Assembly: GCA_938045805.1 (NCBI GenBank) | Contig: CALIBL010000035.1 | Span: 124,001-188,000 of the forward strand | Source: an uncultured Rubripirellula sp. | Lineage (GTDB): Bacteria > Planctomycetota > Planctomycetia > Pirellulales > Pirellulaceae | Direction: 5' to 3' | DNA: 64,000 nt | Shown: piece after piece, positions 18,793 to 27,787 of the stretch | How positions within the stretch are numbered: the first letter of the stretch is position 1 | Layout of the letters: each line of letters opens with the position of its first letter | The notes under the pieces: generated by a model | What the model was told of the DNA's origin: nothing | The model's database searches: none | The model's input: only the letters and a program-made list of their open reading frames with translations | Program-made: the position numbers and the translations under genes

Positions 18793-20775
18793 ATGAAACA
18801 GACCACCTCTCTTCGCCGCCACGACCTTGATGCGTTACGCGGCTTTGCGATGCTCCTCGGGATTGTGCTTCATGCGGGGATGTCCTTCCTACCGGGAATC
18901 AAGCCGCTCTGGGGAGTCGAAGACATCTACGCCTCAAACAACTATGGATTGATGAACCATTTAATCCATGGCTGGAGGATGCAACTCTTTTTTCTCATCA
19001 GCGGATTCTTCACGATGATGCTGTGGAGAAAACGGGGGTCCAAACAACTACTAATCCACCGCTTCAAACGTATCCTTCTCCCGCTGATCCTTGCGATGAT
19101 GACTATCACACCAGTTTGGTGGGTCGCACAAGGATATGTTCGAGGGAACGACAAGGTTGCCAATACCGTCTCCGATGATGAATCAAAAATCGATATTTGG
19201 AAAGCCGTTTTTGAAGATGATGTCTCTGAGGTCAAAACCTACCTTGATTTTGGTGGCGATCTAAACCTCACTGACCCCGGCAGCGGCTCGTCACTACTGC
19301 ATGCGGCCTTTTTTTACGGAAAAACAGAAAGCGCTATCGCATTGATCGCATCCGGTGCGAACCGGGACGCAACTAACCGTGATGGACTCACACCCGTTGA
19401 GCTACTAGCGGTGGACTGGGAAACCACGCAGTACGTTGCAAACCTCAGTGGAATCAAAATCGTTCAGGACGATGTCGAGCGAGGAAGGAATGAGATCAGA
19501 GCCTACCTTAGTCAAATCGATGGAAAAGAATCCGAGGCTTCAACAAAGCTGATCGAAAAGGACCCCGAGCGAGCAGATACGGTTTCTAAGACCAACGAAG
19601 AAACTCTACCCGGGACATCCAGCGAGAAAGAGATTGATATTTTTGCAGCGGTGCTCGCGGACGATGAGCAACTGGTACAGTCTTATCTCCAGAACAATGG
19701 CGACCCAAATCTGCCTGAGCCGAGCAATCGTTCAACGCCTCTACACGCAGCATGCTTCTTCGGAAAAGCGGATGCCGCGATCGCATTAATACGAGGTGGA
19801 GCAAAACTGGATGCACTCAACAATGATCAGCAGACACCGATCAGCAGTCTTTACATTGACTGGGGCACCACACAATTCGTCGCATCGCTGCTCCAGCAGA
19901 GAATTGACTTTACTAAGCTAAGCGAAGGACGAGTGCGCATTGCAAAATTTGTGGGAGAACAAACGGGTCAACCAATCGAAATCCCGGCGCTAGAAAAACG
20001 GGAATCAGATGGATTCGAAGATCTCATCGGTCTTCTTTTTTATGCCCCCATTTTCAACCACCTCTGGTTCTTATGGTTCCTCTGGTGGATCGTCGTGGTT
20101 TTCCTCGCGACCGCTTCCTTCGGTGGACTTATCGGACTGCAACTCAAACCTTTAAGTCTGATGCGTTCCCCATTCGCTCTGATCGTGCTGATCCCACTCG
20201 CCGCGATACCGCAATACTTCATGGCGAGAGTTCCCGGTGGTTTCGGTCCCGACACCTCAATCTCGCTAATCCCACTACCTGCGGTCTTTATCTATTACCT
20301 GATCTTCTTTTTTGCGGGAGCCTTTTACTATTCAGATGAACCGGAAGAAAAGATGAAAGGGGGTTCTGTCGTTTTCTTATTTATTCTTTCTGGGATCGTT
20401 TTCCTCGCCGCTCACTCCGTTGACCCCTATGCTCAACGTGCAACCTTTAGTCTTTTACAGGCAACTTACGCTTGGCTGATGACATTTGCGATGATTGGGT
20501 TCTTCTCTCGTTTTTTCGCGGCGGAACGGTACTGGGTCAGGTACCTGTCAGATTCATCCTATTGGCTCTACATCGCCCATCTTCCTCTTGTGCTGCTGCT
20601 ACAGGACATGGTGGAAAAATGGACGATGGCATCCAGTATCAAATTCATACTCATCAATCTAATCACCGCATCGTTGCTGCTGATCAGCTACCAAATCTTG
20701 GTACGCAATACTTGGATTGGTTTACTGCTCAATGGACGACGGTACCCTAAGAAAGCAATTTCTGCTGAAAGCTGA
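18793..20775 (+). CDS. Acyltransferase-3 (OpgC-like) membrane protein with inserted ankyrin repeats
   Basis: A 660-residue protein (ATG at 18793, GTG one codon earlier). The start, RRHDLDALRGFAMLLGIVLH, is the acyltransferase-3 signature with the catalytic-site histidine, and NHLIHGWRMQLFFLISGFF and HRFKRILLPLILAMM continue the family pattern. After the helix at about 98-120 comes a soluble insert of about 260 residues (134-395) in place of a short loop. The family then resumes at FNHLWFLWFLWWIVVV and continues with about six more helices. The insert holds two similar units (starting at 134 and 282) with ankyrin-type blocks (LHAAFFYGKTESAIALIASG; LHAACFFGKADAAIALIRGG). The enzyme family moves acyl groups onto extracytoplasmic glycans. 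From the family topology the insert should face the periplasm. It lies 174 bp after the glycosidase gene. Confidence 0.85.
   Translation: MKQTTSLRRHDLDALRGFAMLLGIVLHAGMSFLPGIKPLWGVEDIYASNNYGLMNHLIHGWRMQLFFLISGFFTMMLWRKRGSKQLLIHRFKRILLPLILAMMTITPVWWVAQGYVRGNDKVANTVSDDESKIDIWKAVFEDDVSEVKTYLDFGGDLNLTDPGSGSSLLHAAFFYGKTESAIALIASGANRDATNRDGLTPVELLAVDWETTQYVANLSGIKIVQDDVERGRNEIRAYLSQIDGKESEASTKLIEKDPERADTVSKTNEETLPGTSSEKEIDIFAAVLADDEQLVQSYLQNNGDPNLPEPSNRSTPLHAACFFGKADAAIALIRGGAKLDALNNDQQTPISSLYIDWGTTQFVASLLQQRIDFTKLSEGRVRIAKFVGEQTGQPIEIPALEKRESDGFEDLIGLLFYAPIFNHLWFLWFLWWIVVVFLATASFGGLIGLQLKPLSLMRSPFALIVLIPLAAIPQYFMARVPGGFGPDTSISLIPLPAVFIYYLIFFFAGAFYYSDEPEEKMKGGSVVFLFILSGIVFLAAHSVDPYAQRATFSLLQATYAWLMTFAMIGFFSRFFAAERYWVRYLSDSSYWLYIAHLPLVLLLQDMVEKWTMASSIKFILINLITASLLLISYQILVRNTWIGLLLNGRRYPKKAISAES
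19192..19990 (+). repeat. Duplicated ankyrin-repeat module inside the acyltransferase gene
   Basis: Two coding units, beginning at 19192 and 19636, lie 444 bp (148 codons) apart. Both read DI(W/F)xAV, then LHAAxF(Y/F)GK, AIALI, GAxxDAxNxD, TP, DWxTTQ(Y/F)VA. A low-similarity Glu/Ser/Thr-rich linker joins them. This is an internal duplication at protein level; the DNA copies have diverged. Confidence 0.8.
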
Positions 20776-20853
20776 ATACGATCAAGCTCCGCATTGCATC
20801 TCGTTTACACTCCGATTCGACTATCGCTGCACGTCAAAACCTCCAGCTAAGCC

Positions 20854-22218
20854 ATGCCAACAAAAACGCTCTCTGCAAAAACCAACAGAACCCACGTAAT
20901 GATTATTGTTTGGATTCTGCTGAGCACGAATCTTTTAGCGCAGGATCAGTGGCCGCGTTTCCGTGGACCTGAGGGACGTGCCATCGGTCAACCCAATGCC
21001 AATATTCCGATTGAATGGAACCGCGAAAAAAATGTGCAGTGGTCTACTGAGATCCCAGGTTGGGGATGGGCCTCACCGATCGTTGACGGTAACCGAGTAT
21101 TCATCAGCACGGTCGTGAGTGATGAAGAAAGTCGAACACCCGCCAAAGGACTCTACTTGGGACAGGGAGTTCGGGAGCCATCCAAGGGAATCCATCATTG
21201 GCTCGTTCTCTGCTATGACTTGAATACAGGGAACGAGCTTTGGAGAGATGAAGCACATCGGGGTGTCCCGGAGATACCTCGACACCCAAAAAGCACCTAC
21301 GCCGCGGAGACGCCAACAACGGATGGTGAGCGTCTGTACGTCCTCTTCGGCGATCTCGGACTTTGGTGCTACTCCCTTGATGGGGAAAAACAATGGGTGA
21401 AACGCATCAAACCACGAAAAACCTTTTTTGACTACGGTGCCGCAGCCTCACCAGTTATCCACGAGAACCAAGTGTTCGTCGTTTATGACAACCTTGAAGA
21501 TTCGTGGATTGCAGCGTTTGATTCTCAAACAGGTGAAGAACGCTGGAAGGTGAAGCGTGACGAAAAACGCTCGTGGGCGACACCGCTCGTCTGGCAAAAC
21601 AAACTGCGAACCGAGTTGGTGGTTCCTGGTCTACGTCGCAACCGAAGCTACTCACTCAACGGTGAGTTACTTTGGGAATTTGATGGGCAAATGTCCTCGC
21701 TAGTCATTCCCTCACCGTTCCCCGCTCACGGAATGGTCTACTTGGCTTCAGGGTATGTTGGTGACAGTCACCGCCCAACTTTCGCCATTAAACCGGGCGC
21801 TAACGGAAGATTTGCAGTGGATGAACCCTTTGAACAATCCGCCGAAATCGCCTGGTATCAGCCAACCGCTTCGCCTTACAACACAAGTCAGATCGTTGTC
21901 AAAGAATATCTCTATACACTCTATGACCAAGGATTCCTGACTTGCCATAACGCAATCACGGGAGAAGAGATCTTCGGGAAAATTAGATTACCAAACGGTG
22001 CATCCTTCACCGCTTCCCCTTGGTCAGTCAACGATAAGCTGTTTTGCCTGAGTGAAGATGGTGAAACTTTTGTTATCCAAGTGGGTCCAACGTACAAGCT
22101 AATCGGCCAAAATTCACTCGATGAACTTTCCCTAGCATGTCCAGCGGTCGTGAACGGCAAACACTTGATACGAACGGCCACCAAACTCTACTGCATCGGA
22201 CAACCTTCAAAGCCATAA
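20854..22218 (+). CDS. PQQ-like beta-propeller exported protein
   Basis: A 454-residue protein with a signal peptide (MIIVWILLSTNLLAQ, from an in-frame ATG at 20899, which may be the true start; the ATG at 20854 gives 15 more residues). The mature part begins WPRFRGPEGRAIG, then NVQWSTEIPGWGWASPIVDG, the usual opening of planctomycete PQQ-binding-like or outer-membrane-assembly-like propellers. Repeats of the type GERLYVLFGDLGLWCYSLDG and SQTGEERWKVKRDE recur through the protein, consistent with seven or eight blades. Such proteins are exported and either bind PQQ in dehydrogenases or act as scaffolds; no dehydrogenase metal-site motif is obvious. It lies 78 bp after the acyltransferase gene in the same direction, so it may be cotranscribed. 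Confidence 0.8.
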   Translation: MPTKTLSAKTNRTHVMIIVWILLSTNLLAQDQWPRFRGPEGRAIGQPNANIPIEWNREKNVQWSTEIPGWGWASPIVDGNRVFISTVVSDEESRTPAKGLYLGQGVREPSKGIHHWLVLCYDLNTGNELWRDEAHRGVPEIPRHPKSTYAAETPTTDGERLYVLFGDLGLWCYSLDGEKQWVKRIKPRKTFFDYGAAASPVIHENQVFVVYDNLEDSWIAAFDSQTGEERWKVKRDEKRSWATPLVWQNKLRTELVVPGLRRNRSYSLNGELLWEFDGQMSSLVIPSPFPAHGMVYLASGYVGDSHRPTFAIKPGANGRFAVDEPFEQSAEIAWYQPTASPYNTSQIVVKEYLYTLYDQGFLTCHNAITGEEIFGKIRLPNGASFTASPWSVNDKLFCLSEDGETFVIQVGPTYKLIGQNSLDELSLACPAVVNGKHLIRTATKLYCIGQPSKP

Positions 22219-22340
22219 AAGCACCTAGTGCAACAGACACGGCTTACCTGCAGCAAACGGACGAGGCGTCACGAGGTTTCGCGAAGACTACCTGTGACGC
22301 AAACTCGCTCTCTCGATTCATCACGGTCATGAAGTAACCT

Positions 22341-23294
22341 TCATTTCAACACGGGGCCATCAAGAGGCTTTCCATTTGTTGAAAGAATCTGAAAGTGGTG
22401 CACTCCGTATCCTTGACCGTCCCGGAACGTCCACACAACTTCCTTTTCCGGTGTCACCTCAATCATCTTTGGAGCGTTAGGGTCTTTTCGACCCGCGGCA
22501 TAGCTGGTGATCACATAATTTCCATTGGGAAGTACCTGAGCGCCGCAGGGATCTTGCAACCACTCGCCAGGTAGGTCATCGTTGGTCAGCATCCAGATCA
22601 CCTCACCTTTCGCATTAAAGTTCATCACGCGATTGCCGTGAGTGCAACAAACGAGTGTCTGCTCATCTTGATGGCGAATTGCCGTAAACGGCCACGTGTG
22701 GATCTTGTGCTCCTCATCTCCGGGAAGAGTGGTGTCCAGCTTCCCTTTCACACTTCCATCGGCGTTGTAATGATGCACGGCAAAGTTTAGAAGATGTGGA
22801 GCTAAGTAGGTTCCGTCCTCTAATTTTCTTGCCATGCGAGTCTGCATGTGATGGTTTTCTTTTTGACAGGTAAGAGGAAACTCGTGTCGAACCTTACCAT
22901 CCTGATCCAACTCAATGAGTCTCGGATTCTCTCCCGCTTCAGTAAGAACATAGCCACCATCTGCCAGCGGTTGTGCACTGTTGATTTCGCTCTGAGTCCC
23001 TTTCCAAATGAGCTTCTCACTTCCTTCCTTACCCACCAAGACAACGGCACCGCCAGGATATTGATTGGAGCGGTTCAGAGTCAGAACGACCGCGCCATCC
23101 GGTCTCACGTAACCATCACGAGTCCCTGAAGGATACGTCCAACTTTTACTACCATCCGCCTCCATGATGTAGGTCTGTGATCCGCAGGCCAAGAAACGGT
23201 GAGTGATCGGTTCAGCTGCAGAAACCTCCGCTAGTAAAACTGAGACAGCACAACAAACGAGTGCAACAAAGGTCATCAAGCTTTTCTGAACCAT
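22341..23294 (-). CDS. Exported beta-propeller protein
   Basis: About 317 residues from the ATG at 23294, giving a clean signal peptide (MVQKSLMTFVALVCCAVSVL, cleavage near VSAAE). An upstream in-frame ATG at 23339 would leave only 4 bp after the DUF1552 stop. The mature protein has repeated propeller-like strands: YIMEADGSKSWTYPSGTRDG, LIELDQDGKVRHEFPLTC, VMNFNAKGEVIWMLTNDD and MIEVTPEKEVVWTF. The pattern x-D/N-x-x-G-x-V-x-W/F is shared by PQQ-like and arylsulfotransferase-like propellers. No catalytic residue can be assigned. It is the third gene of a DUF1592-DUF1552-propeller cluster, suggesting a shared envelope function. Confidence 0.72.
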   Translation of the reverse strand: MVQKSLMTFVALVCCAVSVLLAEVSAAEPITHRFLACGSQTYIMEADGSKSWTYPSGTRDGYVRPDGAVVLTLNRSNQYPGGAVVLVGKEGSEKLIWKGTQSEINSAQPLADGGYVLTEAGENPRLIELDQDGKVRHEFPLTCQKENHHMQTRMARKLEDGTYLAPHLLNFAVHHYNADGSVKGKLDTTLPGDEEHKIHTWPFTAIRHQDEQTLVCCTHGNRVMNFNAKGEVIWMLTNDDLPGEWLQDPCGAQVLPNGNYVITSYAAGRKDPNAPKMIEVTPEKEVVWTFRDGQGYGVHHFQILSTNGKPLDGPVLK

Positions 23295-23343
23295 ACTTCC
23301 ACAATTCCTTCTCAAGAGTAAACAACAAAGATAATTCATTCCG

Positions 23344-24747
23344 TCAAACCTGATCGATCATTCCTGTGCTGTCACCAAACGAGTCCGTTGGGACACCCAA
23401 TCGCCGGAGCATCGTCAGGTACAAATTCGAAAGTGGTAAATCCTCTCCCTTGGCTTCATCCTGCCAAGGTTCACGTTTTCCGAGCCACGGTCCGCCCTGA
23501 AAATTCAAACCGGCGTGATTGATATATTTACCGTGTGTAAAGCCAAATCCCTTACCACCGGCAAGGATCAACGGGTAGTTTCGCGATAGATGAAAAGCGC
23601 TCGATGCGGAACCAAACAAGGTGAGGGTGTGATCCAACATGCAGCCTTCACCATTCGGCTCAGGGGTGGCTCGAAGTCTCTCCAAAAACCTAGCGTATTC
23701 TTCGTTGAGGAAGCCACAATAGATTGCGAAGCGCTCCCAGCCCCCGACTTCCTTGGTTTCATGTGACAACTGATGAGCCAAATTGAACCCAACGGCTCGC
23801 GCAAGGTGATCGCTGCGTCCAACGCCATTCTCTCGACCAATTTGATAGGTCGCTACTCGAGTTGAATCCGTACGAAAAGCAAGGAAGATAAGCTCAAACA
23901 TCGTCCGGAGGTATTCGCGAGGCTCATCGGTCGTCAGCTCAAGATTGAGATCCGATCCATCAACACTCGGCAATGGTGTGCCCAACCATTTTCTAGCCTT
24001 TTGTGATTTGATCTCTGCTTGTCGAACAGAATCCAAATACTCGTCAAAGGACTGACGATCCTCGGTAGAAAGAGAACGACGCAGCCGTCCCGCGTCTTCG
24101 AGCAGTTCATCCAATGCACTTTGATTCAGCGACAGACGTTTCGCCGAATCTGCATCCGTCGTCACAAATAATTTATCGAAGACATTCTTCGGCCGGTGTT
24201 CCGCCGGAATCGGTCGCCCATGCTGGTCGAACGAGATGGTATGCGTTCCCCTGGCGGTCCCTGTTCCTCCGTCAGTCGACATCACCAATGAGGTAAATCG
24301 TGTTTCATCACCTACATGCTTTGCGTAAACCTGATCCAGGGAAACCGTGTTCTGGTATTCCCGATCGCCTCCCCCAGTAAGCGCTGAGGTGAGGAATTGA
24401 TCGGCATTATTGTGCCCGTGAACACTCCGTGACTTCGGGTGAGAAAACCCTGACAACACAGTCAATTCATCCCTTAAATCCTCGAACGACTCCATGCACT
24501 TAGCAAACCGATAGTCTTTTCCGCCGCCGTGAGGGAACCATGACCAATCTTGGTAAGCAGGGTCCTCCGGAAGCGGCATTGGCACGCCATCAGGAAAGTA
24601 AAAGCAGGCTAATCTTTTGGGTGCGACTCCGTCTTTAGAAACACCCGCAGACTTAGCGGTGGAAATGAAACTTGGCAAAGCCAAAGCAATCCCAGCGCCT
24701 CGAATGAACTTCCGTCGGCTCAGCTTATCAAAATGACAATTCATCAT
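23344..24747 (-). CDS. DUF1552 family Tat-exported protein
   Basis: About 467 residues from the ATG at 24747; the frame extends to a TTG at 24795 but the Tat signal (SRRKFIRGAGIALALPSFIS) sits correctly with the later start. Family blocks: LTVLSGFSHPKSRSVHGHNN, VSLDQVYAKHVGDETRFTSL, FRTDSTRVATYQIG, LFGSASSAFHLSRNYPLILA, and the final SNLYLTMLRRLGVPTDSFGD. Compared with the copies at 1858 and 41936 it has extra sequence near NGVGRSDHLARAVGFNLAHQ. Here the cytochrome-type partner is upstream (27556-24806), the reverse of the order in the other two pairs. Function unknown. Confidence 0.88.
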   Translation of the reverse strand: MMNCHFDKLSRRKFIRGAGIALALPSFISTAKSAGVSKDGVAPKRLACFYFPDGVPMPLPEDPAYQDWSWFPHGGGKDYRFAKCMESFEDLRDELTVLSGFSHPKSRSVHGHNNADQFLTSALTGGGDREYQNTVSLDQVYAKHVGDETRFTSLVMSTDGGTGTARGTHTISFDQHGRPIPAEHRPKNVFDKLFVTTDADSAKRLSLNQSALDELLEDAGRLRRSLSTEDRQSFDEYLDSVRQAEIKSQKARKWLGTPLPSVDGSDLNLELTTDEPREYLRTMFELIFLAFRTDSTRVATYQIGRENGVGRSDHLARAVGFNLAHQLSHETKEVGGWERFAIYCGFLNEEYARFLERLRATPEPNGEGCMLDHTLTLFGSASSAFHLSRNYPLILAGGKGFGFTHGKYINHAGLNFQGGPWLGKREPWQDEAKGEDLPLSNLYLTMLRRLGVPTDSFGDSTGMIDQV

Positions 24748-24805
24748 GAAACCTATCGCATGCAAGGGCGGTGGGTACACATTCAAGCCAGACAAGGTCA
24801 GGCCA

Positions 24806-27556
24806 TTACCAATTCAAAAACAAATCACTCTGCACCATGGAAATGATGGCCTGCTGGAAGCCATCGTCATTGTGGCGAACATGACGCACAATCTCTTCAA
24901 CCTCACTTTGATCCGCAAAGGTTAGAGATCGACCAAGTCCGAATGCAAGTAACTTCTCAACAACACTGTGGACCAGTTGGTCTTGTCGGTTCAATAGCAG
25001 GAAACGTTTTAACCCATCGATTCCGTCAATCGCTTGCCCGTTAAACAGTTCGCTTTGAGCATCAACCGGCTTCCCTTCGATGGAGTCACGCCAACGCCCA
25101 AGTGCGTCATAGTTTTCAAAGGCAATGCCCCACGGATCAATTTTCATATGGCAAGAAGCACATGCAGCCTGATTGCGATGATCCTCGATTCTCTCTTTAA
25201 GGGTCATCTCTGCGATCCGAGGATCGGCCAAATCGATTTGCGGCACTGCGGGCGGGGGAGGCGGAGGCGGATCATTTAAGATTCGCTCCAAGAGCCAGAC
25301 GGATCGCTTTAGCGGATGCGAATCAGGGTAATCAGAATTCATCGCCAAAAAGCCAGCTTGTGTAAGCAGACCTCCCCGCCTCGCACCCTTATCGATCGCG
25401 ACGCGCCGAAAATGGTTTCCTCGAACACCCGACAAGCCATAGTGATCTGCAAGTCGTTCATCAACCATGGCAAAATCACAATGAATCAAATTCAATAGCG
25501 ATTCGTTATTAGAAAAAAGCTCGTAAATAAATTCGGCAGACTCCCTCTGCATCGCTTCCTGCAAAAGCGGATCAAACCCTTGAACCTTGCCTTTTAAATT
25601 TTGAAACTCGAACAACTCGAGATTCAACCATTGCCGAACGAACTGGTGAACAAAACGTTTTGATCTGGAATCCTTTATCAGACGCTGCAACTGCTCCTTC
25701 AAAATCGCCGGTTCGAGCAAATCATCTGACAGAGCGTGACCCAACAGTTCTTCATCTGGGACGCTGCACCAAAGAAACAAGGCTAGACGTTCCGCAAGAT
25801 CGACCCCCGAGAGCGAATCCGCTCTACCATTTGCCGGATTGGAGGCATTGGAAACATACAAGAATTGAGGTGATGACAGGACGATGGCCAATACTTCAAC
25901 GATCGCCTCCTCAAATGAATCGCAAGTCCCGCGCAATACCTCAAATCGCTTCAACTTACGATCCACATCTGCTTGATCCGCTTTCCCTCGCCACGCCCGC
26001 GTCATGAAATCTTTCAAAATGCCTCGGGCTCGCTCTCGCTCATCAACCTCAGCATTCCCGGACCCAAAGATTCTTCCATGAGCGTTGGGTGGCCACCGAT
26101 CGAAGACAGGTGAACTTACCGAGACGTAGCGAATCTGAACCACTGATTTCTTTGCAGAAGTATTCACAATCCGAATGTACTCGGAAGGACTTGGAGTGAT
26201 CCCCATTGGGGAGGTCTTGCGTACCGAGTTGCGTGGATAAATTTCCCCGAGTGGAACATCCCACTGCACAATCTGCGGTTGATCAACGGTGCCGGTCACC
26301 GCGACATCACCCTGGCTCACCACCATCAATGCTCGACCCTCGTTACTAGCCTGCCAGCCAAACATCAATTGCAAACTTGGGTAGCTGTCCGTTTCCTCTG
26401 CATCAACCCTTGCAACCTCTGCTGTGACACGCATGACTCCATGGTCGGGTAGCTGATTACCCAATTCAAAAATCAATCGATTGCCTGAGCCGTTGGGTAA
26501 AATTGCAACCGATTCAGTCTCGTCAGGAACAGCCGGCATGACATTTTCGGGTGCGAACGCATACTTTGCGTTGTAATACTGCCACTGAGTCCTCGCGAAT
26601 CGACCACTCTTTTGATTGTGGTAATAAGCGCCGCCGGGAGGTTGAGAAAACTTCTGCTCAAGCTCACTCTGACGCTTCTCCAACTCCTCGGGAGCATCCT
26701 TGTATTCTTGTGTCAACTTATGAAGCTGAGCATCCTGCTCAGTCCACTCGCGAGCAGACAACTGATCTGCCGTGACGAGCCAATGTAGTGAAGGTGGCTG
26801 TTGCCCCGTGACAACGACTCGGTCCAAAGCTTGTCTTGCAATTCGATGATACATCTCAAATTGCTCGACACTGATATGCAACAAATCCGAACGATTAACA
26901 AACCCATCCTCGGACTGCGCTTCGGGCGGCAAATCTTTTACGAAGTCCCAAGAAACTCCGAGTAAATCCTGAAGCGCATAATTGTACTCGTAGCTGGTTA
27001 GACGCCGAAAAGCCGAGATCTCTTGTGACTTTCTCCGAATCGACGAGGCAACTCGAAGTTCTTCAGAGAGCCAATTAACCAGTGTCTCTCTATCGAGGTC
27101 CGATAGAGGTTCTGATTCAGGAGGTGGCATCTCTCCCTTCGTGACCACTGAGAACAGTTCGATCCACCAATCCACATCTCCACCATGCACAAGATCGTGA
27201 TTTAGAGTGTCAACGCGAAAATTGCCTTCCTCTTCACCGTTACCGTGGCAATCAAAACAATGCTTTTGCAGCAAAGGTGCAATTACCTCAGGATACTCCC
27301 GCATCCTCCTCTCATGCCGCGACATCACATCGCCATCATCTTCGGTTGAACGAAGCTCAGATGCTTCAGCAGTGAGGTATCGTGAGCTGAGCTTTCCAAA
27401 CTCACGTGCTTCGGCGAGTGAGTGCATTTGATCAACGGTCGCCGGTTTCGATGCCTCCTGTGCAACGAGACGTACGTTGTCAACGAATGCCCCACCGGTG
27501 ACGATCTGCAGAAGTCCAATCGCTTTAAGGATGAACAATGATTGTCGAGAAAACAT
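24806..27556 (-). CDS. DUF1587/1592/1588/1585 cytochrome-type protein
   Basis: 916 residues from the ATG at 27556, which is followed by a signal peptide (SLFILKAIGLLQIVTGGAF). A PSCyt1-like haem motif CFDCH (100-104) with GNGEEEGNFRVD follows, then DUF1587 (FRRLTSYEYNYALQDLLGV), DUF1592 (MTRAWRGKADQADVDRKLKR), DUF1595 (LAERLALFLWCSVPDEELLG), DUF1588 (LIHCDFAMVDERLADHYGL; CASCHMKIDPWGIAFENYD with the second haem motif) and DUF1585 (KLLAFGLGRSLTFADQSEVE). A proline run (PPPPPPPAVP) lies before the second haem motif, as in its paralogues. It lacks the HMA extension of the protein at 3126. It is 58 bp upstream of the DUF1552 gene. The frame is open to a TTG at 27592. Confidence 0.88.
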   Translation of the reverse strand: MFSRQSLFILKAIGLLQIVTGGAFVDNVRLVAQEASKPATVDQMHSLAEAREFGKLSSRYLTAEASELRSTEDDGDVMSRHERRMREYPEVIAPLLQKHCFDCHGNGEEEGNFRVDTLNHDLVHGGDVDWWIELFSVVTKGEMPPPESEPLSDLDRETLVNWLSEELRVASSIRRKSQEISAFRRLTSYEYNYALQDLLGVSWDFVKDLPPEAQSEDGFVNRSDLLHISVEQFEMYHRIARQALDRVVVTGQQPPSLHWLVTADQLSAREWTEQDAQLHKLTQEYKDAPEELEKRQSELEQKFSQPPGGAYYHNQKSGRFARTQWQYYNAKYAFAPENVMPAVPDETESVAILPNGSGNRLIFELGNQLPDHGVMRVTAEVARVDAEETDSYPSLQLMFGWQASNEGRALMVVSQGDVAVTGTVDQPQIVQWDVPLGEIYPRNSVRKTSPMGITPSPSEYIRIVNTSAKKSVVQIRYVSVSSPVFDRWPPNAHGRIFGSGNAEVDERERARGILKDFMTRAWRGKADQADVDRKLKRFEVLRGTCDSFEEAIVEVLAIVLSSPQFLYVSNASNPANGRADSLSGVDLAERLALFLWCSVPDEELLGHALSDDLLEPAILKEQLQRLIKDSRSKRFVHQFVRQWLNLELFEFQNLKGKVQGFDPLLQEAMQRESAEFIYELFSNNESLLNLIHCDFAMVDERLADHYGLSGVRGNHFRRVAIDKGARRGGLLTQAGFLAMNSDYPDSHPLKRSVWLLERILNDPPPPPPPAVPQIDLADPRIAEMTLKERIEDHRNQAACASCHMKIDPWGIAFENYDALGRWRDSIEGKPVDAQSELFNGQAIDGIDGLKRFLLLNRQDQLVHSVVEKLLAFGLGRSLTFADQSEVEEIVRHVRHNDDGFQQAIISMVQSDLFLNW

Positions 27557-27787
27557 CGGTGTTCGTAACTGCGGATTCAGGCGGGAAATCAAGCGGAACC
27601 TTCACACGGGAGATCTCAGGGATACAAGTGACAACCTTTCCATCTTCCAATGCGTTGTCGAAGACGGAAGAACATGGATTCCGATATCCTTCATGATATC
27701 CCCCGGTTCAACGGAGTTATTTCATTTTAACAAAGGATCCCACCGGAATCGCACAAATATGAGACACATCACTTGAGAAGCTGGAAA

